Shown here: positions 29,107 to 38,058 of the stretch, one piece after another
Layout: each line of letters opens with the position of its first letter
Numbering within the stretch: position 1 is the stretch's first letter
Assembly (NCBI RefSeq): GCF_003570725.1
Contig: NZ_QWVS01000059.1
Location: forward strand, 1-64,000
DNA: 64,000 bases
DNA from: Peribacillus asahii
Lineage (GTDB): Bacteria > Bacillota > Bacilli > Bacillales > DSM-1321
Reading direction: 5' to 3'
Notes under the pieces: model-generated
Seen by the model: the letters and a program-made list of their open reading frames with translations, nothing else
Database searches by the model: none
Told to the model about the DNA's origin: nothing
Made by a program: the position numbers and the translations under genes

Positions 29107-30129
29107 TTAACGAGTTGCTTTAGGATTATCCTCATGAATATCCAACATATCTAATACGAAGATAAAGATTGGAATCCCGATAATTAATCCCCAAATACCA
29201 AGGAAGTGTTCCGAAAAGATAAGTACGATAAAAGTAAAAAATGTTGGTAAATTCGTCTTAGCAGACATAAACTTCGGATTTAAAATATAACTTTCTAAAG
29301 CATGGATGACAGCAACCATGATTAATACAGCAATAACCATTGAGATCCCGCCTATACTATAGGCAATCATACTAAGTGGAATAAGTGAAATAATTACACC
29401 TGCTACCGGAATTAATCCTAAAAAGAAAATCATAACACCGAGTCCTATTAACTGAGGGAAACCCATTATCCACAGGAAAGTGATAGAAAGGACCGCGTTT
29501 GTTATTGCAATTAAAAATTGAACTTCAATTACTTTTCCGAATGAATTCACAAACTTTCTACCAAAATGCTCGATATTTAAAAAGAAGCTACTGAATTTTC
29601 CTCGTTTAAATTTAGAGGTAAAACGAATAATTTTATCCTTTTCTAATAAGAAGAACAGGCTCAATAAGATGGAAAGGAATATTTGGAGAGTTAACTTCCC
29701 AAGGTCTGCAACATATAAATAAACAAAGTTCACTTGCTTTTGAAAATCAAGCGGTGTTTCTACATCATTCATGTATGAAATAATATACTTAATGATGCGA
29801 CTATCAGGTGGATTTTGGAAGAAAAACACAATTTGCTTCACTAATTCTGTTAATTGCATCGTAATGATCGGTAAATATTTATATAACACAATGCCTAACG
29901 AAGACAGTACAATAGAATATAAAAATACAATGACTACTTTAGAGTTAATCCGAATGACTTTATTTAGTTGGGTCGTTATAAATCTCTCTAATCTGCCCAT
30001 AAGAAATGTAAAAATAAAAGTAAACAATAATAAGTTAAGCATACTTCCAATACTCATTAAAAATATAACAACAACGACTAATGCAATCAGTCTTGAAAAA
30101 CCTTTACTTTGTAAATATTCTTTGACCAC
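29107..30129 (-). CDS. AI-2E/UPF0118 family membrane permease
   Basis: About 340 residues with roughly eight hydrophobic segments and the conserved C-terminal core (GVMIFFLGLIPVAGVIISL, then a segment containing HALESYILNPKFMS) of the AI-2E transporter family, which includes Bacillus YtvI, YueF and YubA. Proven roles in the family vary (autoinducer export, Na+/H+ antiport). The GTG at 30129 has AGGGGA 7-9 bases upstream and is preferred; an ATG at 30150 has a poorer SD. Confidence 0.85.
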   Translation of the reverse strand: MVKEYLQSKGFSRLIALVVVVIFLMSIGSMLNLLLFTFIFTFLMGRLERFITTQLNKVIRINSKVVIVFLYSIVLSSLGIVLYKYLPIITMQLTELVKQIVFFFQNPPDSRIIKYIISYMNDVETPLDFQKQVNFVYLYVADLGKLTLQIFLSILLSLFFLLEKDKIIRFTSKFKRGKFSSFFLNIEHFGRKFVNSFGKVIEVQFLIAITNAVLSITFLWIMGFPQLIGLGVMIFFLGLIPVAGVIISLIPLSMIAYSIGGISMVIAVLIMVAVIHALESYILNPKFMSAKTNLPTFFTFIVLIFSEHFLGIWGLIIGIPIFIFVLDMLDIHEDNPKATR

Positions 30130-30363
30130 TAACCTATCCCCTAACTTCATTTTGGCATATTCATCCCTACTCTATATATCTTACACAGATTAAGACAACT
30201 GTACTACTGATAGCCTTTATACAATATTTAGAAAAACTATCTCTACTTCTTCTTTTAGTGGTCGCACTTCATAACTATTCTAGAGCCTAAATAATGCTCC
30301 AAATGTTATCAAAAAAATCCCCTATATTAAGAATGTATAGAAATATCCGCTTTACAACAAATA

Positions 30364-30594
30364 CTAATCTTCATCCTTCACATCAATATCCTCTGGAATA
30401 GGTTCATTTAAATACTCGGCAACCTGTTTTTTATAGGTCTCCAATTGTTCAAAATGTGTGTTAAATTGGTCTTTATAAATTAAATACTGTTCACCGTCAT
30501 GAACAGCCCGTATTTTATTTTGTAAAATTAAGCTTTTAATATGTGATTCTGATAATGATATATACTCTGCTGTTTCTTTCACTGTTAAATACAT
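30364..30594 (-). CDS. Excisionase-type helix-turn-helix protein
   Basis: A 76-residue protein whose first 50 residues form a MerR/excisionase-like HTH_17 domain (YLTVKETAEYISLSESHIKSL, wing at about 30-45), followed by an acidic helical tail. Such domains bind DNA; in Bacillus many stand alone with no phage nearby. No integrase or att site is adjacent. GGGAG lies before the ATG. The 213-bp gap on its 3' side (30151-30363) shows nothing notable. Confidence 0.75.
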   Translation of the reverse strand: MYLTVKETAEYISLSESHIKSLILQNKIRAVHDGEQYLIYKDQFNTHFEQLETYKKQVAEYLNEPIPEDIDVKDED

Positions 30595-30689
30595 ACCCTC
30601 ACTCCCTCTATTATTACTATACTAGAAAAAGCTAGGATTTTCACGTTCCTAAGAACTATTTTACAGATAATTTTTCTTCCCAATCAGAC

Positions 30690-30721
30690 ACAAAAAAAAG
30701 CCTAGTCGTGACTAAGCTTTC
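30690..30721 (-). terminator. Terminator of xpaC-yaaN
   Basis: AAAGC(T)TAGT pairs with ACTA(G)GCTTT around 30699-30720, followed on the minus strand by TTTTTTTT. Confidence 0.8.
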
Positions 30722-30735
30722 ACCATACAAACAAT

Positions 30736-31896
30736 CTATTCGCCTCTAATCTCTAACAGCTTTTGCTTTAACTCGGTTTCCATAGAAGCTAGTTCGTGCT
30801 CTGCTTGACGACGCTTCATACGGCCTTCCTCCTGAATTTTCAGCGTTTCTTCCAACGTAGAAATTAAACTTGCCTGCGTTTTCTTTAATGTTTCAATATC
30901 AACAAGACCTCTTTCATTTTCTCTTGCCGTTTCAATCGTATTTGTTTTTAATAGTTCTGCATTTTTCAAAAGCAAGTCATTCGTTGTTTTGGAAACTTGC
31001 TTCTGAGCTTCAAGTGCATGGCGCTGTCTAACAAGAGTGAGCGCAATAGCTACTTGATTTTTCCACAACGGAATAGCGGTCATAATAGACGATTGAATTT
31101 TCTCTACTAATGCCTGATTAGTATTCTGAATTAAGCGAATTTGAGGCGCACTTTGAATCGTAATTTCTCGACTTAATTTTAAATCATGCAAACGTTTATC
31201 AAGCCGATCCGCAAATTGAATCATATCATTGACTTCTTGAAATTTCATTTGATCATTGGATAGTTGTGCCGATTGTTTCAGCTCTGGAATGGTCTTATTA
31301 TACAATTCTTCAAGCTTAATTTCACCTGCAGCAATATATACATTCAATGCATGAAAATAATCTTTATTCGTTTCATATAATTTTTCTAAAATAGCAATAT
31401 CCGATAATAAGACATTTTTACTTCGATCAAGCTTAACGCTAATTCGATCAATTTGTGCACCGGTCTTTTGATACTTAGACATCATCTCTTGAACAGATCC
31501 TGAAACCTTGCCAAATAATTTTCCGAAAAACGATTGCTTCTCTGGCTTTAATTCATCAGGGCTCACTTCATTAAGTTTCTTCATTAAATCACTGATAATT
31601 TCGCCAACCTCGCCAATATCTTTCTTTTGAACATGATCCAGCATGGAATGCGAAAAGGTTAACAGTTTTGCTTGCGCGGGTGTTCCATATGAAATCATCG
31701 CCTGGTGGTCTTTTGGATTAATTTGTTCAGCTAACTGATAAGCTTTTGCCCTATTCTCTTCTGGAATTACATCAATTAGTCTAACAGGTTTGGATTCTTC
31801 TACCGGACTTTCCATAATGACCTTCTGCTCTCCAAATGGGTCCGCCAATAAGTCATCTAGTAGATTGTCATTTTTAGGAAAATTACTTTCACTCAT
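30736..31896 (-). CDS. yaaN: YaaN, TelA-family toxic anion resistance protein
   Basis: A 386-residue, mostly helical TelA/KlaA-family protein with coiled-coil stretches (about 130-160, 290-386). It equals B. subtilis YaaN in length and is coupled to xpaC as there. TelA proteins are tied to tellurite, colicin and envelope-stress tolerance, with no established biochemistry. Its ATG overlaps the xpaC stop (ATGA), so translation is coupled. The operon has a sigma-W-type promoter at 32743-32770. Confidence 0.88.
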   Translation of the reverse strand: MSESNFPKNDNLLDDLLADPFGEQKVIMESPVEESKPVRLIDVIPEENRAKAYQLAEQINPKDHQAMISYGTPAQAKLLTFSHSMLDHVQKKDIGEVGEIISDLMKKLNEVSPDELKPEKQSFFGKLFGKVSGSVQEMMSKYQKTGAQIDRISVKLDRSKNVLLSDIAILEKLYETNKDYFHALNVYIAAGEIKLEELYNKTIPELKQSAQLSNDQMKFQEVNDMIQFADRLDKRLHDLKLSREITIQSAPQIRLIQNTNQALVEKIQSSIMTAIPLWKNQVAIALTLVRQRHALEAQKQVSKTTNDLLLKNAELLKTNTIETARENERGLVDIETLKKTQASLISTLEETLKIQEEGRMKRRQAEHELASMETELKQKLLEIRGE

Positions 31897-32549
31897 TTAG
31901 ATCTCCTACTTTCATCAGGTAATTCTAATTCCTTCTTCCTATTAATCGATTGCTTGGCCACGTCTAATTCAAAATGCAAATCCTCAATATCTTCAGCAAG
32001 CATCTGATATAAATCTTGCTCCACCGTTTTTGTCAACTCATCAAGCGTCTGACGTGTTTCAACTAAAGATCGATTTAATTCTTTACTTTTAGTAAGCTGC
32101 CGTGATAAAAACGCATATTTCTCTGATAACTCAACAATCGAGTCTAAATGCGAAAAATAAAACGGCTCCCCCTTATAAAATCGCTTCGGTTCATGTTTTG
32201 TTAAGCTATATATTCTCTTTAGTAAACGCATAAGCTCAATTCTTTGTTTCAAGGAAGAGATATGGCGAATAGTTAAAAGCGTTTTATTAATACGAGATAT
32301 TTTTTCTTTTGCCTCAGTTAAATTTCTTCTTATATATTGATATTCTTTGCGTGTTAAACCGTGCTTTCTTACAAATCGCTGTTGTAAAAAGAAAGACGTA
32401 GCTCCATACAAAATAGCTCCTCCAGCTATTGCAGCGACTGTAGATAACATAGAAGTTAAATCAAAAGCAAAGAAACTCGCAAGCCACACAAGAAACGCAC
32501 CCGGCAGTGCGATTAATAATTGAATGAAAACAGCTAAAAATCTGTTCAT
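31893..32549 (-). CDS. xpaC: XpaC-like membrane protein
   Basis: About 218 residues: two adjacent hydrophobic segments near the N-terminus (about residues 5-55), then a long helical cytoplasmic region. It matches XpaC, named for hydrolysis of 5-bromo-4-chloroindolyl phosphate; the actual role is unknown. The ATG at 32549 follows AGGAG; the frame extends 20 codons upstream but only through repeat copy C. It forms an operon with yaaN, as in B. subtilis. Confidence 0.85.
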   Translation of the reverse strand: MNRFLAVFIQLLIALPGAFLVWLASFFAFDLTSMLSTVAAIAGGAILYGATSFFLQQRFVRKHGLTRKEYQYIRRNLTEAKEKISRINKTLLTIRHISSLKQRIELMRLLKRIYSLTKHEPKRFYKGEPFYFSHLDSIVELSEKYAFLSRQLTKSKELNRSLVETRQTLDELTKTVEQDLYQMLAEDIEDLHFELDVAKQSINRKKELELPDESRRSK

Positions 32550-32569
32550 TATAAGGACACTCCTGACAT

Positions 32570-32708
32570 ATAAAGTGAAACTTCCCTCGGTGGGAGGGTT
32601 TATCCCCACTGAGGGTTAGTTGAACCAATCGGACCTTTACGGGCAATTGACCTCCACCTCATAATTTGGAGGTGGAGGTCTTACTGCCGTTAAGTGTGGG
32701 GTAAAGTG
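32570..32708 (+). repeat. Dispersed repeat, copy C
   Basis: 139 bp starting ATAAAGTGAAACTTCC and ending CTTACTGCCGTTAAGTGTGG followed by GGTAAAGTG. It has two internal hairpins: CCCTCGGTGGG with CCCACTGAGGG, and GACCTCCACCTC with GAGGTGGAGGTC (32649-32680). It lies in the 5' leader of xpaC, between its sigma-W-type promoter and its SD, so it would be transcribed. Confidence 0.7.
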
Positions 32709-32742
32709 AAACTTTTATCACTGAAATATATACTTAATTTAT

Positions 32743-32770
32743 TATACGGATGTAACAATATGAAGTTTCA
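32743..32770 (-). promoter_or_regulatory. Sigma-W-type ECF promoter of xpaC-yaaN
   Basis: Minus-strand TGAAAC (32765-32770), exactly 16 bases, then CGTATA (32743-32748). This matches the sigma-W consensus TGAAAC-N16-CGTA. The predicted transcript passes through repeat copy C before xpaC. Confidence 0.82.
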
Positions 32771-32940
32771 CTTCTTTTTACAATTTTAACGATATACGAT
32801 TCTTTACATTTCTGCAAATTTTAATTAAATACGCTCTTTCTCTCGCTTTTCCTCCTCATTTAGACGTTTACCCAATCACTCTGCCCATCTCTGCATACTG
32901 TATAAGGAATTTACCTAGATATCAAAAGGAGAGCTGCAAT

Positions 32941-33486
32941 ATGAACCCATATAATTATTATCCTGAGTATTATACGCCTTATCAACCTGCACCGCATATG
33001 TCTTATCCAAATTATCCATACGCTCCGCAACCGAATATCCCACAACCAGACCTTTATGAAGCAGAACGCACAGAATCAACGATGTATGAAGTAGATCAAG
33101 TCGAATCGTATACGTCTTATCCAAATCACCCATATGCGTCGCAACCCAATATTCCACAACCAGACCTTTATGAAACAGAACGCATGGAATCAACAATGTA
33201 TGAACTAGATCAAGTTGAACCAGATATATCTGAATATGAAATAGATCGCCAACCACCTCAAGCTCAAGGTCTTGAAAGAAGACTACGGGAATTAGAAAGA
33301 AGAGATGAACAGCAATCACGAGAAATCACTCGCTTGAACCGAGAAATTACACGTATTAATCGTGAAGTTACTCGTCTTAGCCAGAGTGATGAGCGTCAAA
33401 ATCGCCGATTAAACCGATTAAATCAACGTCTACGTGCCGTTGAAAACCGCTTGAACATTCCATTTAGTGCACAAGACGGATTCTAA
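32941..33486 (+). CDS. Repeat-containing, Tyr/Pro-rich coat-like protein
   Basis: 181 residues. The Tyr/Pro-rich N-terminus (NPYNYYPEYYTPYQP) leads into two near-identical repeats of about 37-44 residues (each with PNIPQPDLYE and STMYE). A basic coiled coil of Arg/Leu/Asn heptads follows (about 110-170). Composition suggests a structural spore-coat or surface protein, an inference only. It has a strong SD (AAAGGAG) and a terminator. The long antisense frame here is taken as a by-product of the codon bias. Confidence 0.65.
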   Translation: MNPYNYYPEYYTPYQPAPHMSYPNYPYAPQPNIPQPDLYEAERTESTMYEVDQVESYTSYPNHPYASQPNIPQPDLYETERMESTMYELDQVEPDISEYEIDRQPPQAQGLERRLRELERRDEQQSREITRLNREITRINREVTRLSQSDERQNRRLNRLNQRLRAVENRLNIPFSAQDGF

Positions 33487-33495
33487 TACTAATTT

Positions 33496-33531
33496 AGCAG
33501 CAAAAGTTTAATCGCTTTTGCTGCTGTTTTA
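33496..33531 (+). terminator. Terminator of the coat-like gene
   Basis: AGCAGCAAAAG (33496-33506) pairs with CTTTTGCTGCT (33515-33525), followed by GTTTT. Confidence 0.85.
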
Positions 33532-33539
33532 TTCCATAG

Positions 33540-34241
33540 TTAAGTGGTACTTTCCTTTAACTGCGATAGAAGCGTGTATAATTCTTCATCGGTCAGATCT
33601 CGCCATTCCCCTTCTTCTATGCCCTCTACATGAATGTTCATAATTCTAATTCGCTCAAGACGAACCACTTTATAACCAAGTGCTTTACTCATTCGTCTAA
33701 TTTGTCGATTTAATCCTTGCGTTAAAATAATCCGAAATTGATAATCATTTATCCGAAAAACATGACATGGCTTTGTCTTTGTTCTAAGAATCTCTACTCC
33801 ATTAGACATACCTTGAATAAACTCTTCTGTAACTGGCTTATCTACTGTTACTACATATTCCTTCTCATGCCCATTCTCTGAACGCATTATCCGATTAACG
33901 ATGTCTCCATCATTGGTTAATAAAATCAACCCTTCAGATGCTTTATCTAATCTGCCAATCGGAAAGATACGTGAAGGGTAATTTACAAAATCCATGATGT
34001 TGCCTTCTACATGTTTGGCTGCCGTACATGTAATTCCAATTGGTTTATTTAAAGCAATATAGACTGGTTCGGCTTTCTTAGGGATGCTTTTTCCATCAAT
34101 AAAAACAACATCACCAGGATTGACCGTCACTCCGGATTCACAAATCACACCATTAATGGTAATTCTCTTCGCTTCAATCAAACGATCTGTTTCCCGCCTT
34201 GAACAGTAGCCCGTCTCGCTAATATACTTATTAATTCTCAT
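33540..34241 (-). CDS. rluF: 23S rRNA pseudouridine synthase, RluF/RsuA family
   Basis: 233 residues. The N-terminal S4 RNA-binding domain (about 1-60) is followed by a RluB/RluE/RluF/RsuA-type catalytic domain with the Asp-bearing motif IGRLDKASEGL and the C-terminal GLNRQIRRM signature. The length and S4 arrangement best fit RluF (U2604), but RsuA-group specificity cannot be fixed by eye. Monocistronic between the coat-like gene and the ter locus. Confidence 0.83.
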   Translation of the reverse strand: MRINKYISETGYCSRRETDRLIEAKRITINGVICESGVTVNPGDVVFIDGKSIPKKAEPVYIALNKPIGITCTAAKHVEGNIMDFVNYPSRIFPIGRLDKASEGLILLTNDGDIVNRIMRSENGHEKEYVVTVDKPVTEEFIQGMSNGVEILRTKTKPCHVFRINDYQFRIILTQGLNRQIRRMSKALGYKVVRLERIRIMNIHVEGIEEGEWRDLTDEELYTLLSQLKESTT

Positions 34242-34325
34242 CTGTTTTCACTTCCATTATAAATACTACAGCGACAATAAACTTCATTCATGCAACAAGC
34301 TTGTTATTAAGACGCTATCGCTTTT

Positions 34326-34380
34326 TATCTCACACTTAACGGGCAGTAAGCCCCCACTGATGGAAAATTTTCATTTTATC
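34326..34380 (-). repeat. Dispersed repeat, copy D (short)
   Basis: 55 bp in minus orientation: GATAAAATGAAAATTTTCC, then a GTGGGGG core, then CTTACTGCCCGTTAAGTGTG and AGAT. It keeps both ends of the family but lacks the long middle. It lies 3' of the ter-associated operon; the remainder of the 252-bp gap shows nothing more. Confidence 0.6.
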
Positions 34381-34493
34381 TACATAAATTATTAAACATA
34401 GGTCCTACAAAAAAGAAGTGGTGACTCCCATTCTCTTTTGAGTCACCTACTTTTCTATAAATATTTACTATCCATATAAGTCCAAATGCTTTA

Positions 34494-34718
34494 CTATTCT
34501 CTCTTTAATTTTCTTTCTTCTAACGTACCAAATACATACGCCATACCATCTTTCGTTACAATCCAATCTCTCCCCATTTTCTTAATGGTCCCTTTAGGAA
34601 ATTGATCTATCCTTTTTCTTAACGTGGAGCTATCTATTCCCCATAATTTACAGGCATCCGCTGAGCTCATAATCGGCAGCTTATCTAAATCAGGTTTTGC
34701 TAAACTAATTTTCCCCAT
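34494..34718 (-). CDS. Small helix-turn-helix protein at the end of the ter locus
   Basis: A 74-residue basic protein with an HTH like the excisionase/MerR group (SSADACKLWGIDSSTLRKRI, about 18-37) and a following wing (KKMGRDWIVTKDGM). It begins 6 bases after the HAD gene stop, with AGGTGAT across the junction, so it is probably translated with it. It is the last gene of the operon; a regulator or DNA-binding accessory is possible. No family assignment beyond the HTH fold. Confidence 0.7.
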   Translation of the reverse strand: MGKISLAKPDLDKLPIMSSADACKLWGIDSSTLRKRIDQFPKGTIKKMGRDWIVTKDGMAYVFGTLEERKLKRE

Positions 34719-34724
34719 CTGTTA

Positions 34725-35537
34725 TCACCTAATTAATGTTGTTTTACTCTCCAGAAGCTTCATAAGCAGCTCCTCAGTAAAAGCCACCCCTCGTCCGTTT
34801 AACCACGTTACTTTCGGAGCGCTCGGCATCGTCTCAAATATTTCTCCATGTAACGGACTATAGCCAATATCGGCTTCTTTCATCATCAAATAATCCATGA
34901 AAGAATCGCCTGCCGCAACATGTACCTCATAATCATCGATATACTCTTTTACTCTTTGAACAGCAAAGGCCTTATCTACTTGTTGAGGAAGGATGTATAA
35001 CTTTCTTCCATGTAAAAATGTTCTCCAGCCTATCTTCTTTAATTCTACTTCAAAAGCCGCTAGCTCATCGTACGGAACTGCTTCTTTAACAATCTGAAAT
35101 ACATAGAAAAGGTCGTCAACATACGACTCTCGCAACACCCATGATTCATGCCTAATGGCAGCAAAAGCTTGCAGCATATCTTCCTTTGGCAAAGAAGTCC
35201 TCACAATTCTTGCATAGAGCTCTTGATGCCAATCTTGATCAACGACTCCGTCTATAAGGATTGTACCACCATTACTTGTTACTGCAAACGGGGGCTTAAT
35301 GTCGTTCTGAAAAAGATAAATTCTTTTATACAGATGCAAGGCTCTTGTTGTAACCGGAACAAACAAATGATTCTCATGAAATGTGCTCAATAGTTTAATG
35401 GATTGATAAGACATAAAAGTAATAGAACGCTCATCCATCATTTCTACACAAGCCGTTTCGCTTTCTATAGGATACTCAGTCATCATTCTTTCAGAATAGA
35501 TTAATGTTCGATCTAAATCAGAAGTAAACAGTATCAT
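34725..35537 (-). CDS. HAD-superfamily phosphatase of the ter-associated module
   Basis: 270 residues with HAD motifs: I SDLDRTL, II VTTR, III Lys in QVDKAF, IV GDSFMD. The cap between motifs II and III is of the Cof/sucrose-phosphatase type (IIB). It presumably dephosphorylates a sugar- or nucleotide-like intermediate. It lies in one operon with two PRTases and a C-C lyase, the arrangement predicted by Anantharaman and co-workers to make a nucleoside-like metabolite in Ter systems. SD AAGGAG. Confidence 0.82.
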   Translation of the reverse strand: MILFTSDLDRTLIYSERMMTEYPIESETACVEMMDERSITFMSYQSIKLLSTFHENHLFVPVTTRALHLYKRIYLFQNDIKPPFAVTSNGGTILIDGVVDQDWHQELYARIVRTSLPKEDMLQAFAAIRHESWVLRESYVDDLFYVFQIVKEAVPYDELAAFEVELKKIGWRTFLHGRKLYILPQQVDKAFAVQRVKEYIDDYEVHVAAGDSFMDYLMMKEADIGYSPLHGEIFETMPSAPKVTWLNGRGVAFTEELLMKLLESKTTLIR

Positions 35538-35548
35538 CTAATATCTCC

Positions 35549-36658
35549 TTATAATTCCTTAATAATGCCACAGCAAGAATATGACATGTCTGCAAATTCT
35601 TCTACCTGAACATTTTTATCTTTGGCTAACAATAAAATATGCGTTAAATCATTCGAATAATAAGGGTTGATAAGAATTTTCCAAGGCACTCTCCGAAGCA
35701 GCACCCTTGTCGTTTCTCCTACCCCCGGCTTTACGAAATTCGAATTCTTGATAGAGAATATTTCTTGAATACGTTCCACAGACTGAGCACCTTTCCAAGA
35801 TGGTGTTTGGTCTTCATTCGCTAATTCTACTAACCTTTGTTGAATACCTTCTATTGCATGAGCAAATTCCGCAGCAATACAATCTACATATAAATTGGAA
35901 ACATCAACTTCTTTCAGTTCTCGATAAAACTTCGCTCCATGAAAATCTCCTTTTTCCATAAACGATTCATTCCATACTGTTCGGCTGACAAGTCCTGATA
36001 CAGTAGAATTTAAACAAGCAGAGGGTATTAAGAAGTCCTCTCTTGTTCCATATATATCGACACAATACCCAGGATCAGCCAGCACAGCAAGACTAGCATT
36101 CAATTGATTCGAATGTGCAGCATTATACTTCTGACATGCACCCTTCAATTCTTTTGTAATGGCTCCTTTTCCCGTCCAGCCATCTATAAATTGAATATCA
36201 GCTGCTGCATGATGAGCAAATATATAATCAATCGCTGTCTCATCAATCCCTCTGCCTCTAATAATCGAAATCGAGTAATGAGGAATCTCTACTCGATGGA
36301 TAGCTTTGAAATAACGTTTCACTAATACGCCAATAGGTGTCCCTGCTCGTGCTAAACTGACTAAAACTAAATTGTTCAATCCACGTTTTTCTTTAATTTG
36401 TTCCGCTACAACTCCAATGGCTATCGCGATCCGTTTCGAATAGTGATTCAATGTACGATGGAATAAGGAAATATACTGCTCATCCGGCTGGTACTCCATT
36501 GGCAGCATTTCAGAATAATGGGTGCCAGATTGAATAAGCGCCTCCCGTTCTTCTGTTTTTATCTCTAACTGATACTTGCTAATATCTCGCAATAAAAAAA
36601 CAACATCGTCTACACTATAACTCCCTATTCGATCCGGTCGAACTCCCGCTTGTACCAT
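35549..36658 (-). CDS. PRTase_1 plus PELOTA-type protein (formerly StiP family)
   Basis: 369 residues. The first two thirds resemble the atypical phosphoribosyltransferase family once named StiP cysteine protease, with LVSLARAGTPIG and the PRPP-binding-like loop FIDGWTGKGAIT. The last about 80 residues (from VKPGVGETTRVLLRRVPW) resemble a PELOTA RNA-binding-like domain. It was predicted to attach a ribose-phosphate moiety in the Ter-linked metabolite pathway. It lies 20 bp downstream of the second PRTase and 11 bp before the HAD gene. Biochemistry unproven. Confidence 0.8.
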   Translation of the reverse strand: MVQAGVRPDRIGSYSVDDVVFLLRDISKYQLEIKTEEREALIQSGTHYSEMLPMEYQPDEQYISLFHRTLNHYSKRIAIAIGVVAEQIKEKRGLNNLVLVSLARAGTPIGVLVKRYFKAIHRVEIPHYSISIIRGRGIDETAIDYIFAHHAAADIQFIDGWTGKGAITKELKGACQKYNAAHSNQLNASLAVLADPGYCVDIYGTREDFLIPSACLNSTVSGLVSRTVWNESFMEKGDFHGAKFYRELKEVDVSNLYVDCIAAEFAHAIEGIQQRLVELANEDQTPSWKGAQSVERIQEIFSIKNSNFVKPGVGETTRVLLRRVPWKILINPYYSNDLTHILLLAKDKNVQVEEFADMSYSCCGIIKEL

Positions 36659-36678
36659 TCGCTCCCCTCCTTAAGCAA

Positions 36679-38058
36679 TTACGAGCAGATGTCTGTCATC
36701 ATCACCACTGTAATCGTAGTAATATTCATTCGTTTAAGCTCTTCTACCAAGCTTCGTATATCGTCTTCGGAATGCATGCGTTCGACTAAAATGATGAGCT
36801 CATCATATTGATTTGGTTTAATATTGTATAGAAAATTTGTTGTTCCTGTATTTTCTGGACTATCAAATGTGAATTTCTGCTGAATGGTATATGATTCTAT
36901 ATCCCTCTGATAGATCGGACTGCGGGTTGTAGATTGAAAAAATACACCTTCCCCTAACTGAGCAGCTATTTTCATAGGAACATACATAAATTCTCCCGTA
37001 CCAATGACTAACGTGCGGCTCCCTTTTCGCTGTTTTTTCACATATTCTGCAACGGCTTTTAACTCGTTTGAATAGAGAGATTCCTCTGCTCTCGTCAATC
37101 CAAATCTTCCTGTCGCTAATAAATAAGGGGAACGATTAACTGTTCCATCAGTGGAAATCGATGTTATTCCTTTTATCTCACTCGTTTTTACATCGTTATC
37201 AGAAGGGAGGAAGGAAGTGGTTGATTCAAGATATGAAGAATAAATGGACTGATTCTCTTTACTTAAAACCGGTTCTCTAGAGACCGTAATCATCCCATCC
37301 AATAAAGCAACGGTATGAATCGTAATATTCAACTCTTCTTCTAATTGCTCATATCTTTCTCGATGCTCCTGTGATCTCCAATCTAAAATAGACACAACAG
37401 TAAATCGTGTTTTCTGAGGATACTGCTCTTTCATTGTTCGAATAATGTTAATGGCTGTTTTTCCTGTCGTAATTTCATCATCAACGAGTACGACTTCACT
37501 ATCATCATCAAAAAAGGCTGAATCCAAGGCATACACCCTATGGCTCGTTGCATGTGAATGTTCTTCCTCAAAATTAATAACAGACGTCAATTCTTGAATC
37601 TGCTCTCTTGTCGTATGAATATACTTTGCCTGTTCTCCAAATGCGCTAAATACCGCATGGCCTAAGGCTGTTGCAGTTTCAGCAAATCCCATCACAGTAA
37701 GCGGTTGATCTAACAAAATAGGCCGATGTTCAATATCTGCTAGTACTTCTGAAAGACGGCTTTTGGTCTGCAGCGCATGAACAACTGATGGCATGCGCGG
37801 ATCCTTCACCCCATGCACAAGTTCTACATAGCGCATGGCAAGCAACTTCCCTACCACTAACGGAATATTAGGATCCACCGCTAAATGTTTACCTAATACT
37901 TTGCTAACAAATAGAAAGCTTCTCCGTTTATTAATCCGCGTTGCCATTTGAAACAATTGAGATAATTCAAATTGATATGGATTTTGCAACACATTCACTT
38001 CAACAGTTAAACCATCCATAATATGATATATTTCTTTAGAAGCGATCGTTTCTACCAT
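36679..38058 (-). CDS. PRTase_2 with TRSP domain
   Basis: 459 residues. The N-terminal type-I phosphoribosyltransferase-like domain has the PRPP loop VVLVDDEITTGKTA (about residues 190-203). The C-terminal TRSP domain bears the diagnostic TTRSPIY. The pair defines the ter-associated PRTase_2-TRSP family. It overlaps the upstream lyase gene by 7 bases and has AAGGAG seven bases before its ATG, so the genes are coupled. Predicted to work with the PRTase_1 protein in nucleoside-like metabolite synthesis. Confidence 0.83.
   Translation of the reverse strand: MVETIASKEIYHIMDGLTVEVNVLQNPYQFELSQLFQMATRINKRRSFLFVSKVLGKHLAVDPNIPLVVGKLLAMRYVELVHGVKDPRMPSVVHALQTKSRLSEVLADIEHRPILLDQPLTVMGFAETATALGHAVFSAFGEQAKYIHTTREQIQELTSVINFEEEHSHATSHRVYALDSAFFDDDSEVVLVDDEITTGKTAINIIRTMKEQYPQKTRFTVVSILDWRSQEHRERYEQLEEELNITIHTVALLDGMITVSREPVLSKENQSIYSSYLESTTSFLPSDNDVKTSEIKGITSISTDGTVNRSPYLLATGRFGLTRAEESLYSNELKAVAEYVKKQRKGSRTLVIGTGEFMYVPMKIAAQLGEGVFFQSTTRSPIYQRDIESYTIQQKFTFDSPENTGTTNFLYNIKPNQYDELIILVERMHSEDDIRSLVEELKRMNITTITVVMMTDICS

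Noticed and set aside
32915-33319. 134-codon minus-strand frame opposite the coat-like gene
   Set aside because: It mirrors the repeats of the plus-strand gene, has no usable SD, and its translation is low-complexity Leu/Val/His; the plus strand has SD, terminator and sensible domains.
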